Source: an uncultured Clostridia bacterium
GTDB lineage: Bacteria; Bacillota; Clostridia; Oscillospirales; CAG-272
Length of the DNA: 49,122 nucleotides
Reading direction: 5' to 3'
Assembly: GCA_944383705.1 (NCBI GenBank)
Contig: CALWQR010000005.1
Location: 1-49,122, forward strand
The stretch's first letter is position 1, and every line of letters begins with the position of its first letter. Under the pieces are notes generated by a model that did no database searches, was not told the DNA's origin, and saw only the letters and a program-made list of their open reading frames with translations. Below are positions 8,430 to 19,348 of the stretch, one piece after another. The translations under genes were made by a program, and so were the position numbers.

Positions 8430-9016
8430 CAGTCTGAGAATTCAATAACCACTTCGATCGCCGTGCAGCGGCCGCTGTTGCAGCTGCTTTCGGCAACCGC
8501 ACAGGCCGCAATTCCCAGCTGCATATCGGCTTCGGCCCGCAAAACAATGCGGTCTCCCGGTCTGGAGCGTGGCGGCAGGACGGTGATGCTCCCGTCCGGA
8601 TTCACCCGGGTATGCATAAACAGGTTGACCGGCTGAATGATTGCCCTGTGCTCTCCCAGACAGGCATTGAGGTTGTCCAGACAGTTCCGGTGCCCTTTGC
8701 CGTTGTGATAAAAAAAGTCGTACATTTCCGGTCTGCAGCAGGGGTGCAGCAGGTCATGCTCCCCCACATCGTCGGATAGGACCCGGAGCATCGGGCGGTA
8801 ACGGTTGGAGTACAGAAGGTCCCCCGGCCGCAGCCGCAGGGAGCCGTTGCAGTCGATGGTTACGCCGGGGGAGAGAAATTCATCCGGCCGGTCGGGCATT
8901 ACGGCAAAAAAATCGGCTACCTGGCCGCCCTCGGTGTCAATCACCGCAATGTGTTCTCCCAGCCGGATGTCTATGGCTCTGCCGCTGCACGGGGGGATGG
9001 TATATTCCCGCTTCAT
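8429..9016 (-). CDS. DUF1989 / urea carboxylase-associated family protein
   Basis: A 195-residue cytoplasmic protein of the DUF1989 (UAAP) family. Visible signatures: a GRAIDIRLGEHIAVIDTEGG stretch, GQVADFFAV, HPCCRPEMYDFFY, and HRNCLDNLNACL followed by a VNLFMHTRVNPDG segment. His and Cys residues in these blocks probably bind a metal. Members often accompany urea carboxylase/allophanate hydrolase or guanidine catabolism, but neither is nearby, so no substrate is assigned. Met at 9016 follows AGGAGGGA; an in-frame Met nine codons upstream lacks a good ribosome site. The gene is a single minus-strand unit convergent with the GDPD gene. Confidence 0.8.
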   Translation of the reverse strand: MKREYTIPPCSGRAIDIRLGEHIAVIDTEGGQVADFFAVMPDRPDEFLSPGVTIDCNGSLRLRPGDLLYSNRYRPMLRVLSDDVGEHDLLHPCCRPEMYDFFYHNGKGHRNCLDNLNACLGEHRAIIQPVNLFMHTRVNPDGSITVLPPRSRPGDRIVLRAEADMQLGIAACAVAESSCNSGRCTAIEVVIEFSD

Positions 9017-9043
9017 AGTCCCTCCTGTGTGTCTATTGATCAA

Positions 9044-9072
9044 GCCGGGCTGACCTGTTGGGTCAGCCCGGC
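9044..9072 (-). terminator. Hairpin 3' of hpf
   Basis: GCCGGGCTGACC and its exact complement GGTCAGCCCGGC enclose TGTTG, 12 nt after the hpf stop on the minus strand. It is a strong stem with a weak T-tract and separates hpf from the DUF1989 gene. Confidence 0.7.
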
Positions 9073-9084
9073 AGGGATGTGATT

Positions 9085-11870
<2,786 letters not shown>

Positions 11871-11976
11871 CCGGTATGAGCCGGCATGGCCCGGCATGGT
11901 CCGGAATCGGCCGGGGAACGCCCTGCCCGGAATCAAAAACAGGGGCGCCCGTCCGGGCGCCGGAAAGGACAAACCA

Positions 11977-12867
11977 ATGAACCAAACAACGCTGGTGATT
12001 CTGGCTGCCGGGCTTGGCAGCCGCTTTGGCGGGGACAAGCAGCTTTCCTGCGTGGGCCCCGGTGGGGAATGCCTGATGGAGTACTCCATCAGGGATGCAA
12101 TGGAGGCCGGCTTTACCGGCATCGTCTTTATCCTGAAGCCCGAGATGGTGGATGTGGTGCGGGAGAAAATCGGCGGCCGGCTGGACGGTCGGATTGCGGT
12201 GCACTACGTGGTGCAGGACAGCTCCTCGCTGCCATTCTTCTATTGCGTGCCGGCCGGGCGCACCAAGCCCTTCGGCACGGTTCACGCGCTGCTTTGCGCG
12301 CGGGAATATCTGGACGCCCCCTTTGCCACCATCAATGCCGATGATTACTATGGCAAAGAGGCCTACCGCATCCTGCACCGGATGCTGTGCGGATTGCAGG
12401 GAAAGGAGCAGGCCGCTATGGTGCCCTACATCCTGGGCAATACCATGAGCGAAAACGGCGGCGTGACGCGGGGCGTTTGTACCATCCGGGAGGGCTTTCT
12501 GGCCTCGGTGTCCGAAACCCGCAACATCCGCTACGACGCGGCGCACAACATTGTCAGCGACGCCGGTCCGCTCTCGCCTGATACCATGGTCTCGATGAAT
12601 ATCTGGGGCTTCCATCCCGCGGCGCTGCCCGATATCGACGCCTATTTCCGGGACTTCCTGCGGAATCTGCCCCCCGATGAGATGAAGGCCGAGTGCCTGC
12701 TGCCGATTATGGTCAATGATTTTCTGCAGGCCGGCCGGATGCGGGTGAAGGCCGAGCGCTCGGGCGACCAGTGGTTCGGACTGACCTACCACGAGGACCT
12801 CGAAACCGTCTCCCGCGCCCTGTCTGCCCTGCGCGCCCGCGGCGTCTACCCCGAAAAACTGTTTTGA
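11977..12867 (+). CDS. Sugar-phosphate nucleotidyltransferase-like protein
   Basis: A 296-residue NTP-transferase fold protein. The N-terminal MNQTTLVILAAGLGSRFGG is the nucleotide-binding signature, with a following Asp-Lys for the phosphates. FGTVHALLCA and ATINADDYYG (Mg-binding Asp pair) continue the active site. It probably transfers a nucleotidyl group to a sugar phosphate, but the sugar and nucleotide cannot be read from the sequence. It lacks the left-handed helix domain of GlmU-type enzymes. The start follows GGAAAGGAC. A GGCGCCC/GGGCGCC hairpin just before (11943-11961) may end ligA transcripts. The stop codon abuts repeat R2. Confidence 0.8.
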   Translation: MNQTTLVILAAGLGSRFGGDKQLSCVGPGGECLMEYSIRDAMEAGFTGIVFILKPEMVDVVREKIGGRLDGRIAVHYVVQDSSSLPFFYCVPAGRTKPFGTVHALLCAREYLDAPFATINADDYYGKEAYRILHRMLCGLQGKEQAAMVPYILGNTMSENGGVTRGVCTIREGFLASVSETRNIRYDAAHNIVSDAGPLSPDTMVSMNIWGFHPAALPDIDAYFRDFLRNLPPDEMKAECLLPIMVNDFLQAGRMRVKAERSGDQWFGLTYHEDLETVSRALSALRARGVYPEKLF

Positions 12868-13472
12868 CGACGGAGAAGGCCTTGGAGGGCCCCGCCTGTT
12901 AAGGTTCACACCGACGGAGAAGACCTTGGAGGGACCCGCCTCTTAAGGAGAGGCCGGTCCCTCCAAGCCTCCCCCGGCGAGACCTTCCCCGGCACAGGCC
13001 CCCGACTTTTGCATACTGTATTGCAAATACGATATGCCCAGGGGCCTGTGCCGGGGAATTTCTTTTGAGGGCGGATGGACAATTGGCAATGAGCAATGAG
13101 CAATGAGCAGTGGCCAGTGGCCCGTCAAAAGCAAGAGCAAAAGTTGATATGTTGCATAGGAATACACCCATACCATAGAAAACCGGACAACCCATGGCGG
13201 CTGTCCGGTTTCCTGATATGCAGGGCAAATCGCTTTGTATGGCGATATGCTCTTATTTTTTGCATACCTCCCCAAAGAAGACTTCCCCGGCTGCCGCCCG
13301 CCGGCGGGGCGCTGTCATTCGCATTTATGCCAAAGAGGCGGGCGGCGGCTGGGGAAGTTCTCGCAAGGGGAGGCTTGGAGGGGACTGCCTCTCCGAAAGA
13401 GGCGGCCCCTCCAAGGTCTTCTCCAATGGTGTGAAACTTAAGAGGCGGGTCTTTCCAAGGTCTTTCCCGACG
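12868..13472. repeat. Modular palindromic repeat, copy R2, with ~70-bp inverted ends
   Basis: About 605 bp between convergent genes. The left end (12868-12942) holds two nested units of the type GGAGAAG[G/A]CCTTGGAGGG...CCCGCCT, joined by AAGGTTCACAC. The right end (about 13397-13472) is their imperfect inverted copy (AAGTTTCACAC on the reverse strand). Inside: the shared hairpin with perfect 18-bp arms (12985-13002 and 13041-13058); short near-repeats of CAATGAG (13086-13110); an AAACCGGACA/TGTCCGGTTT hairpin (13190-13211); and a GC-rich hairpin beginning CTTCCCCGGCTGCCGCCCGC (13281-13357). The right end overlaps the last eleven codons of the CNNM gene. Confidence 0.85.
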
Positions 13473-14817
13473 GCAACTCTTCTGCAGCGGGGGCTTCGGG
13501 CTTTTTGAGGTACACGATGGCGGACTCGACCTGATGGTTCAGGATTTCGGTCACACGGATGCACAGGTTATCGATTTCGGTATCAAAGGTGCTGCCGTCC
13601 GCGGGGATGGCGTCCAGACGGCTGAACACCAGGCCGTTGAAGGTATCATAATCGCCCTCGGGCAGCTCCACGCCAAGCTCTTTTTGCAGGTCATCGATGG
13701 TGGCGTCGCCGCGCACCTTCCACACGCCGTCCTCCAGCCGCTCAATGCTGGGGGCGTCGGTCTCGGCAATCAGATCGGTTTCCTCTTCAAAGTCGCCCAC
13801 CAGGCGTTCGATCAGGTCGTTGCGGGTGATAATGCCCTCGGTGCCACCGTATTCGTCCAGCACCACGGCAAAGGAGGTGTGGTTGGCCTTCATATTGCGG
13901 AAGAGAACGTCGGCCTTGACGCTCTCGGGCACCAGATATGCCGGGCGCACCGCCTCGCGCATGACGGTTTCGCGGTCATGATCCTGCAGACGGAAGTAGA
14001 ATTTGGAGTTGAGCACGCCCACCACATTGTCCACGGTCTCGTTGCAGACCGGGTAGCGGGTGTATTTGCTTTCCAGAATGGTGTTTTCCCATTCCTCGTC
14101 GCTGTCCTCCAGCCACAGCACGGTCATATCGGTGCGGTGGGTGGCAATTTCACCGGCGGTGAGGTCGTTGAACTCAAAGACGTTCTGAATCAGCTCGTTT
14201 TCCTCTTCCTCAATCACGCCCTTCTTGCTGCCGGCGTCGGCCATCATGCGGATGTCCTCTTCGCTCACGCTTTCGTTTTCGGCGTTGGGGTCAATCCGCA
14301 TCAGGCGCAGGATACCGTTGGTGGAAACCGTCAGCAGCCATACAATCGGCCCAAAAATGACCGAAATGGCGCTGACCAGGGGCGCGATGCGCAGCGAGAT
14401 TGCCTCGGCCTTGCGCTGGGCCAGCCGTTTGGGCACCAGCTCGCCGAAAATCAGAGTGAAGTACGAAAGAATCAGGGTGATGATAATCACCGAGATGGTG
14501 TTTACGGTAGAGCGGGAGAGCAGCGTAAAGCCGAGATCGTCCACGATCCAGGCGGTCAGCGGCTCGGCAAAGTTGTCGGCCGCCAGGGCACTGCCCAAAA
14601 AGCCGGCCAGGGTGATTGCCACCTGAATGGTGGCCAGAAAACGGGCGGGCTGCGCGGTCAGCCGGCGCAGCTTTTTGGCGCGCTTGTCGCCTTGCTCGGC
14701 AAGGTTTTCCAGCGTGGTTTCGTTTGCGCTGATCACCGCAATCTCGGCGCAGGCAAACACGGCGTTCAGGGCAATCAGAATCACCTGAAGCAAAAGCATC
14801 AGCCATATGTTATCCAT
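13438..14817 (-). CDS. CNNM/CorC-type (HlyC/CorC) membrane protein with CBS pair
   Basis: A 459-residue protein: N-terminal DUF21 membrane domain (helices near residues 5-25, 58-80, 95-125, 140-170), a CBS pair (LWLEDSDEEWENTILESKYT onward and HTSFAVVLDEYGGTEGIITR), and a C-terminal CorC_HlyC domain (VWKVRGDATIDDLQKEL). This family is linked to Mg2+/Co2+ transport or homeostasis. The ATG follows AAGGAGATTTTTATC. A 220-nt leader with an attenuator-like hairpin precedes it. The last residues, PSGKTLERPAS and the TAA stop, are encoded by the end of repeat R2, so the original C-terminus was probably replaced. Confidence 0.9.
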   Translation of the reverse strand: MDNIWLMLLLQVILIALNAVFACAEIAVISANETTLENLAEQGDKRAKKLRRLTAQPARFLATIQVAITLAGFLGSALAADNFAEPLTAWIVDDLGFTLLSRSTVNTISVIIITLILSYFTLIFGELVPKRLAQRKAEAISLRIAPLVSAISVIFGPIVWLLTVSTNGILRLMRIDPNAENESVSEEDIRMMADAGSKKGVIEEEENELIQNVFEFNDLTAGEIATHRTDMTVLWLEDSDEEWENTILESKYTRYPVCNETVDNVVGVLNSKFYFRLQDHDRETVMREAVRPAYLVPESVKADVLFRNMKANHTSFAVVLDEYGGTEGIITRNDLIERLVGDFEEETDLIAETDAPSIERLEDGVWKVRGDATIDDLQKELGVELPEGDYDTFNGLVFSRLDAIPADGSTFDTEIDNLCIRVTEILNHQVESAIVYLKKPEAPAAEELPSGKTLERPAS

Positions 14818-14880
14818 GATAAAAATCTCCTTCTTTGTATCGCCATAGCGTCAGAATATCGTTGAAAATCCGCATTGCGG

Positions 14881-14932
14881 AAACACAAAAAGACACAGCC
14901 CTCCCGCTATTCCCGCAGGGGTTGACTATGTC
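14881..14932 (-). promoter_or_regulatory. Attenuator-like terminator in the CNNM leader
   Basis: On the minus strand the leader forms GACATAG (14932-14926) pairing with CTGTGTC (14898-14892), with an inner CCCTGC/GCGGGAGGG region, followed by TTTTTGTGTTT (14891-14881). This looks like an intrinsic terminator about 65 nt before the start codon. The left arm can instead pair upstream (TATGT-gtgcgg-ACATA, 14942-14927), a possible antiterminator. A 29-codon ORF (MDDSSDRLCDKPPS...) ends just before, with only a distant AAAGGAG. No known riboswitch class was recognised. Confidence 0.6.
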
Positions 14933-15042
14933 CGCACACATATGGCTTCTGGACAGAAGGAGGCTTATCGCACAATCGATCGCTACTGTCGTCCATCGGA
15001 AATGATTCTTCTCCTTTCGCATCGGATAATTTCAGTATTCCT

Positions 15043-15071
15043 ATTATAGCAGATTTCGTCCGGATTGTCAA
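15043..15071 (-). promoter_or_regulatory. CNNM gene promoter
   Basis: Minus strand TTGACA (15071-15066), 17 nt, TATAAT (15048-15043): a perfect consensus, giving a leader of about 220 nt. Confidence 0.9.
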
Positions 15072-15111
15072 TAGAAAATGCAAAAATAATTGCATGGGGA
15101 TGTTTTCCGCC

Positions 15112-15142
15112 GCCGGCAGGGACGCCGGGAGTCCCTGCCGGC
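15112..15142 (-). terminator. Hairpin 3' of the GrpB-GNAT gene
   Basis: GCCGGCAGGGAC (15112-15123) and GTCCCTGCCGGC (15131-15142) form a perfect 12-bp stem with a 7-nt loop. There is no strong T-run. It lies about 100 nt after the minus-strand stop and before the CNNM promoter. Confidence 0.6.
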
Positions 15143-15245
15143 GCCCGCTTTGATCCGCCTGCACCGCCTGTCCTGCCCGGTTTTGATTCCAAACCGCAGG
15201 AGGCCCGCGCCGCCTGCCGGATATCTCAGCGGCGGATTCCTGTCA

Positions 15246-16433
15246 TCAGAGCTTGCCCCTTGGACCGGGCAGAACCGCCGGCCTTGCGCCGCCGGGGAAA
15301 GATCCGGCCGGGCTCCCGGCGCCGGTACCGTCCAGAGCTTCGACAAACCGCACGGCCGCGGCGTCCCAGTATTTGCGGAACACCCGTGCGCTGCCGTCAA
15401 AATTCAGCTGGTACATCCGGAAGATGACCGGGATATCTTTGGGCTGCCACTGCTCCCGATAGGAGTACTGATAGCGCATCCCCAGCCGCTGCATGACCGC
15501 GCCGCTGCGCGGATTGTTGACGTCATGCGTGGCCGTGACGTAGGGGATGCCATCCAGCCGCAGACGTTCCAGGACCGCGCGTGCGGCTTCGGTAGCAATT
15601 CCGCGGTGCCAGAACGGCTGCCGCAGCGCATAGCCGAAATCAAAGCCTTCGTCTGTGCCGACGTGTACGTCTCCGATGGGGACGTTGTCGCTTTTGAGGC
15701 AGACCGCGTAGCAGTATCCGCGCGCCTGCCGGTAGACCGCGGCGCAGTGCCGCTCATAAAAGCGCTCGGCCTCCGCGTAAGAGGTCAGCGCAAACCAGGG
15801 CAGGAACCGGTTGGTCTCCGGGTCGCTGTATATCCGGTAGATTGCCGGCAGATCGTCCGGGGTAAACCGCCGCAGCACCAGTCGCTCGGTTACAAGCATC
15901 GGGGTATTGATCCGGTCGCCTTCCCGGGCGGCCAGCGCCAGGCGCTCCAGCTCCTGCACAAAGCTCTGCTTGCCGTCGCAATAGCCGTCAATGTCATAGG
16001 GGAACTGCTCTGCCAGCCGGCGCTTGAGCACGGCATAGGCCTCCCGCACGGCGGGGTGCGCACGCAGATAGTCCCGCACGGCCAGGTGGCGGTTGATGTT
16101 TGCTGCATCCCCGCAGGCGAATATGTGCACCTGATGGGTGCGCTCGTCCCCGCCCTTGCGCAGATAGCGCCGGCCGGGAATGCCGAATTCCCCCAGGTAT
16201 TCGTATCCCAGACGCTCCAGCGCCGGGGCGGCCCGGTCGGCCTCGGTCAGGCTGCGCACCACCGGCACGATGTCAATGATGGGCTTGGCTGCCAGCCCCT
16301 CCACCGCCGTGCTGCCGATGTGGTGGATATCCAGGCAGTTTTCCCCCAGCGCCCCGCGCAGGGCGGCTGCCTCCCGGGCAAATTCTCCGGGCCAGGCGGG
16401 GTTGTATGCGGTTACAACAATGTGCTGCGGCAT
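15246..16433 (-). CDS. GrpB (UPF0157) - GNAT acetyltransferase fusion
   Basis: A 395-residue two-domain protein. Residues 1-170 are a GrpB/UPF0157 nucleotidyltransferase-like domain: VVTAYNPAWPGEF, HIGSTAVEGLAAKPIIDIVP and HQVHIFACGD. Residues from about 178 are a RimJ/RimL-type GNAT N-acetyltransferase beginning LVTERLVLRRFTPDDLPAIY, with a FGYALRQPFWHRGIATEA acetyl-CoA loop and NPRSGAVMQRLGM. The junction is continuous with no internal stop. GrpB domains are of uncertain function and the acetylated substrate is unknown. The ATG follows AAGGAGG. It lies downstream of the PPC-domain gene on the same strand. Confidence 0.85.
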   Translation of the reverse strand: MPQHIVVTAYNPAWPGEFAREAAALRGALGENCLDIHHIGSTAVEGLAAKPIIDIVPVVRSLTEADRAAPALERLGYEYLGEFGIPGRRYLRKGGDERTHQVHIFACGDAANINRHLAVRDYLRAHPAVREAYAVLKRRLAEQFPYDIDGYCDGKQSFVQELERLALAAREGDRINTPMLVTERLVLRRFTPDDLPAIYRIYSDPETNRFLPWFALTSYAEAERFYERHCAAVYRQARGYCYAVCLKSDNVPIGDVHVGTDEGFDFGYALRQPFWHRGIATEAARAVLERLRLDGIPYVTATHDVNNPRSGAVMQRLGMRYQYSYREQWQPKDIPVIFRMYQLNFDGSARVFRKYWDAAAVRFVEALDGTGAGSPAGSFPGGARPAVLPGPRGKL

Positions 16434-16478
16434 GGCGCGGCCTCCTTTTTGTCGCTTGGCGGTTTCCCGGAAGTCGGC

Positions 16479-16898
16479 TCAGAAGCGGAAGAGGTTGAGC
16501 CCGGTTTCCGCATCGGCATACCGGTCCACCTCTCCCGGGAGGATCCGGATGACCATTTCGCAGGTGGCGCTGACCTCGGCGTGGTTGAGATGACCGCCGA
16601 ACACCTCGCCGCGCCCGTTCCCGGCGCTCATATGCAGGTGGCTGTAAAACGCCCCGTTCATGGTGTTTACGGTGCCGGTCAGCGAAACAATTTCAAAATC
16701 CCCGCAGAATTCGTTGGCGTGGTACCGCTGTTCCGCAGTCCGGTAAACCCCCACCGTAAAGCGGCCCACCGCCCCCAGCGCCTGCACGCAGGCCAGGCGG
16801 ATTTGCTCGCGCAGGGCGATGGCGCGCAGCTGCTCGGTAATCTCCTCGCCCCGGTCTATCCGTGCGACAATCGTGTCTCCAAATCTTCTGTATTCCAT
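16479..16898 (-). CDS. PPC/DUF296-domain protein
   Basis: A 139-residue single-domain protein of the PPC (plant and prokaryote conserved, DUF296) family. Family features: RIDRGEEITEQLRAIA near the start, CVQALGAVGRFTVGVY, a LTGTVN strand, and the HLHMSAGN and GGHLNHAEVSAT histidine-rich blocks, which can bind a metal. Bacterial members are trimeric and often annotated as DNA-binding, but without an AT-hook that role is unproven; this protein has none. It starts after GGAGAGACG, 24 nt downstream of the PAP2 stop, and probably shares its transcript. Confidence 0.85.
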   Translation of the reverse strand: MEYRRFGDTIVARIDRGEEITEQLRAIALREQIRLACVQALGAVGRFTVGVYRTAEQRYHANEFCGDFEIVSLTGTVNTMNGAFYSHLHMSAGNGRGEVFGGHLNHAEVSATCEMVIRILPGEVDRYADAETGLNLFRF

Positions 16899-16922
16899 CG
16901 TCTCTCCTTCGTTTTTGTGGAT

Positions 16923-17867
16923 TCAGCTTTGCTGTGCGCCGGCCCCGCCCTGTGTCCGCGCCGGTCTTTTCGGCAGGAAGCGGAAGAAGAAGGGAATCAA
17001 GACCCCTGCTGCCAGCACCATCAGAAAATACCGCAGCGCGCCGCCAAGATTCTCTCCTGCCCAGCGGTTCAGGGGCTCCTTGAGGCACACGCGCAGCGCC
17101 ATGACAATGCCAAAGCCCAGCGCCACTTTGAGGATTTGTGCCCACCAGACCGCCGCGGTGTCAAACCGGAGCAGAAAGCGATCCACGGGGTACAGGATGC
17201 ACATGCCAAGAATCATGCCCAGCATCTTCCACGCCACGCTTTGCGCGTCGGCCAGATTGGCGGCGTCCACATCGGCAGGGAAGGGGTAGAGCTGCACAAA
17301 GGCCAGGTTGCATACCGCCAGCGCCAGGACGGCCAGAATGAGGCAGAGCATTCCGGAGGCCGAGCGGTACAGCCGCTCAAACACCGGCCACAGTCCCCAT
17401 ACCAGAACGGCGCCGATGCCCAGCGATACCAGCACGTCGGCCGGTGTGTGTACCCCAAGATACATCCGGGAGAAGGCCACCAGCAGGCAGAGCAGCACGC
17501 CGCCCACCTGTACGGTCCGCCGGCGGGAGGTGCGGGCGATGCCGCCGTACAGCGTGGCGGCAATTTGGGTATGCCCGCTGGGGAAGGAGTAGCCCGTGGC
17601 CTGCTCCCGGGCGCTCTCCACAATTTCAAAATCCGGATTCCGTACCCATGGGCGGGGAATGCGGAAGATCATCTTCAGCAGCTGGTTGCACACCATGCCC
17701 ACAAAGCCGGTGAACAGCAGGAAATACCCGCGCTTTTTGTCCACGCACCAAAAAACCGTCAGCGCCAGCACGATGAACAGCGCCTCCTCGCCCAGTCGTG
17801 TCACCGCGCCCATCAGCAGGTCTCCCAGCGGTGTGCGCAGCCCGGACAGCCATTCCAGAAAATTCAT
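16923..17867 (-). CDS. PAP2-family membrane phosphatase
   Basis: A 314-residue polytopic membrane protein with the full PAP2 phosphatase signature: KMIFRIPRPW (KxxxxxxRP), FPSGHTQ, and SRMYLGVHTPADV (SRxxxxxHxxxD). It probably dephosphorylates a lipid phosphate such as undecaprenyl pyrophosphate or phosphatidic acid at the outer face. The first 150 residues hold the active site; about six further hydrophobic helices extend the C-terminus. Met at 17867 has GGGAGGGA just upstream; the longer frame begins inside the promoter and is rejected. First gene of the unit PAP2 - PPC - GrpB/GNAT. Confidence 0.9.
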   Translation of the reverse strand: MNFLEWLSGLRTPLGDLLMGAVTRLGEEALFIVLALTVFWCVDKKRGYFLLFTGFVGMVCNQLLKMIFRIPRPWVRNPDFEIVESAREQATGYSFPSGHTQIAATLYGGIARTSRRRTVQVGGVLLCLLVAFSRMYLGVHTPADVLVSLGIGAVLVWGLWPVFERLYRSASGMLCLILAVLALAVCNLAFVQLYPFPADVDAANLADAQSVAWKMLGMILGMCILYPVDRFLLRFDTAAVWWAQILKVALGFGIVMALRVCLKEPLNRWAGENLGGALRYFLMVLAAGVLIPFFFRFLPKRPARTQGGAGAQQS

Positions 17868-17898
17868 AACTCCCTCCCTGTTTCCGGTGATTGCCTTT

Positions 17899-17927
17899 AT
17901 TATAAAGGGAAAACGGGGATTTGTCAA
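17899..17927 (-). promoter_or_regulatory. PAP2 unit promoter
   Basis: Minus strand TTGACA (17927-17922), 17 nt, TATAAT (17904-17899): perfect consensus, 31 nt before the PAP2 start. Confidence 0.9.
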
Positions 17928-17988
17928 CAGGCCGGCCGCAATTTCCGTGTCCGGAGCGAAAAATTCCGGAACAAGTTTCGGCTTTTGC

Positions 17989-18017
17989 TTGCATTTCCGA
18001 CCCGAGTGTGGTATAAT
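17989..18017 (+). promoter_or_regulatory. TIM-barrel isomerase gene promoter
   Basis: TTGCAT (17989-17994), 17 nt and TATAAT (18012-18017), with TGG before the -10 box forming an extended -10. Divergent from the PAP2 promoter. Confidence 0.75.
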
Positions 18018-18064
18018 GATGCCAAATCGCGGGCGGTCTGCCCGCAGAGAAAAGGAGAGGACAG

Positions 18065-18820
18065 ATGAATTACGGATTGCAGCTGTACAGCGTGCGGGAC
18101 GCTGCCGAACAGAATTTTGCAGATATGCTGCGGCAGGTGGCGGAAATGGGCTACCGTATGGTAGAGCCGGCCGGCTTTTTCGGCCAGAAGGCCGAGGATG
18201 TGGCGGTCATGCTCAGGGAATACGGCCTGACCGCGAGCGGTACGCATACCGGTCTGCGCGCCCTGGACGAGGATTTTGCCGGGACTGTGGCCTATCACCA
18301 TGCCATCGGCTGCGATGACCTGATTATCCCCGGCGCGCACCACTCCACCGCCGAGGAGCTGTCGGCCATGGTGGAGCAGATCAACCGCTATCAGCCCATG
18401 CTGGCGGCCGAGGGCATCCGCCTGCATTATCACAACCATTCCTCCGAGTTTCTGCCAAACCGGTCCGGGCAGATTGCGCATGACGTCCTGGCCGCGCACA
18501 CCGGGGTGCTGTTTGAGCTGGATACCTTCTGGGCATTCAACGCCGGGCTTTCACCGCTGGAGCTGATGGAAAAATTCCAGGGGCGGATTCGCTTCATTCA
18601 CCTCAAGGACGGCCTGCGGCAGGATTTTTCGGACCCGCAGAGCAAGGCAAAGGGCAGGGCGCTTGGCGAAGGCGAGGCCCCGGTGGCACAGGTGCGCAAA
18701 AAGGCCATTGAACTGGGCTACGAAATTGTGGTGGAGAGCGAGGGACTGGATCCCACCGGCCCCGATGAGGTGCGCCGCTGTATCCGCTACCTCCAGCGCC
18801 TCGACGCCGCTGATGCTTGA
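18065..18820 (+). CDS. Sugar phosphate isomerase/epimerase family protein (xylose isomerase-like TIM barrel)
   Basis: A 251-residue AP-endonuclease-2/IolE-type TIM barrel. Seen: GLQLYSVRDAAEQNF at the N-terminus, GYRMVEPAGFFG with the first acidic ligand position, IRLHYHNHSSEF (His ligands), a FELDTFWAF strand, RIRFIHLKDG, and VVESEGLDPTGPDE at the C-terminus. These residues bind a divalent metal in family members that isomerise or epimerise sugars or inositols. The precise substrate cannot be stated. AGGAGAGGAC precedes the ATG. A single-gene unit whose stop is followed at once by repeat R3. Confidence 0.85.
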   Translation: MNYGLQLYSVRDAAEQNFADMLRQVAEMGYRMVEPAGFFGQKAEDVAVMLREYGLTASGTHTGLRALDEDFAGTVAYHHAIGCDDLIIPGAHHSTAEELSAMVEQINRYQPMLAAEGIRLHYHNHSSEFLPNRSGQIAHDVLAAHTGVLFELDTFWAFNAGLSPLELMEKFQGRIRFIHLKDGLRQDFSDPQSKAKGRALGEGEAPVAQVRKKAIELGYEIVVESEGLDPTGPDEVRRCIRYLQRLDAADA

Positions 18821-19340
18821 GGAAGACCTTGGAGGGAGGGCCCCCCTTGAGGAGGCGGGCCCTCCCTCCAAGCCTCCCACCCCCGGGACCTTCCCCAGCT
18901 GCCGCCCGCCTGTTGAGAGAATCGCGAAGAAAAGCGCTCCGCCGGCGGGCGGCAGCTGGGGAAGCCCTTTTTCAGGGGGAGATATGCGAAAACAAGAGCA
19001 TATCGCCATCCAATGCGATTTGCCCTGCATACCAAAATACCGGACAGCCGTCATGGGTTGCCCGGTTTTTGATGATATAGGTGTATTCCTATGTAACATA
19101 CCAACTGTTGCCCTTGCTTTTGACTGGCCGCTGTTCACTGTCCACTGTTCACTGCTTATTGCACATTGCCATCATCCGCCCCAAAAGAAATTCCCCGGCG
19201 CAGGCCCCCGGGCATACCGCATTTGCAATACAGAATGCATTTCTGGGGGCCTTGCGCCGGGGAAGTCTGGGCGGGGGAGGCTTGGAGGGGTGTGCCTCTC
19301 CGGGGGAGGCCAATCCCTCCAAGGCCTTCTCCTATGGCGA
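18821..19340. repeat. Modular palindromic repeat, copy R3
   Basis: About 520 bp between convergent genes, with modules in the order opposite to R2. GGAAGACCTTGGAGGGAGGG starts it and CCTCCAAGGCCTTCTCC ends it, giving inverted ends. Inside: a perfect 21-bp-stem hairpin (18891-18911 with 18943-18963); an imperfect CCGGACAGCC/GGTTGCCCGG hairpin (19040-19067); short CACTGTTCACTG-type repeats (19130-19160); the flank CCGCCCCAAAAGAAA; and the shared hairpin (19191-19264) with one bulged T. No coding capacity is supported. Confidence 0.85.
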
Positions 19341-19348
19341 AGCTCTTC

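Noticed and set aside
13096..13434. Small ORFs inside repeats R2-R5
   Set aside because: Frames are not conserved between repeat copies and lack ribosome sites; hairpin structure explains the sequence.
14810..15022. 70-codon ORF in the CNNM leader
   Set aside because: No ribosome site before its ATG and no homology seen; it overlaps the attenuator. Listed only as a leader curiosity.
15090..18068. 992-codon plus-strand open frame
   Set aside because: It runs antisense across four clear minus-strand genes (GrpB-GNAT, PPC, PAP2, CNNM leader). Long antisense frames are common in GC-rich DNA, and its product shows no family motif.
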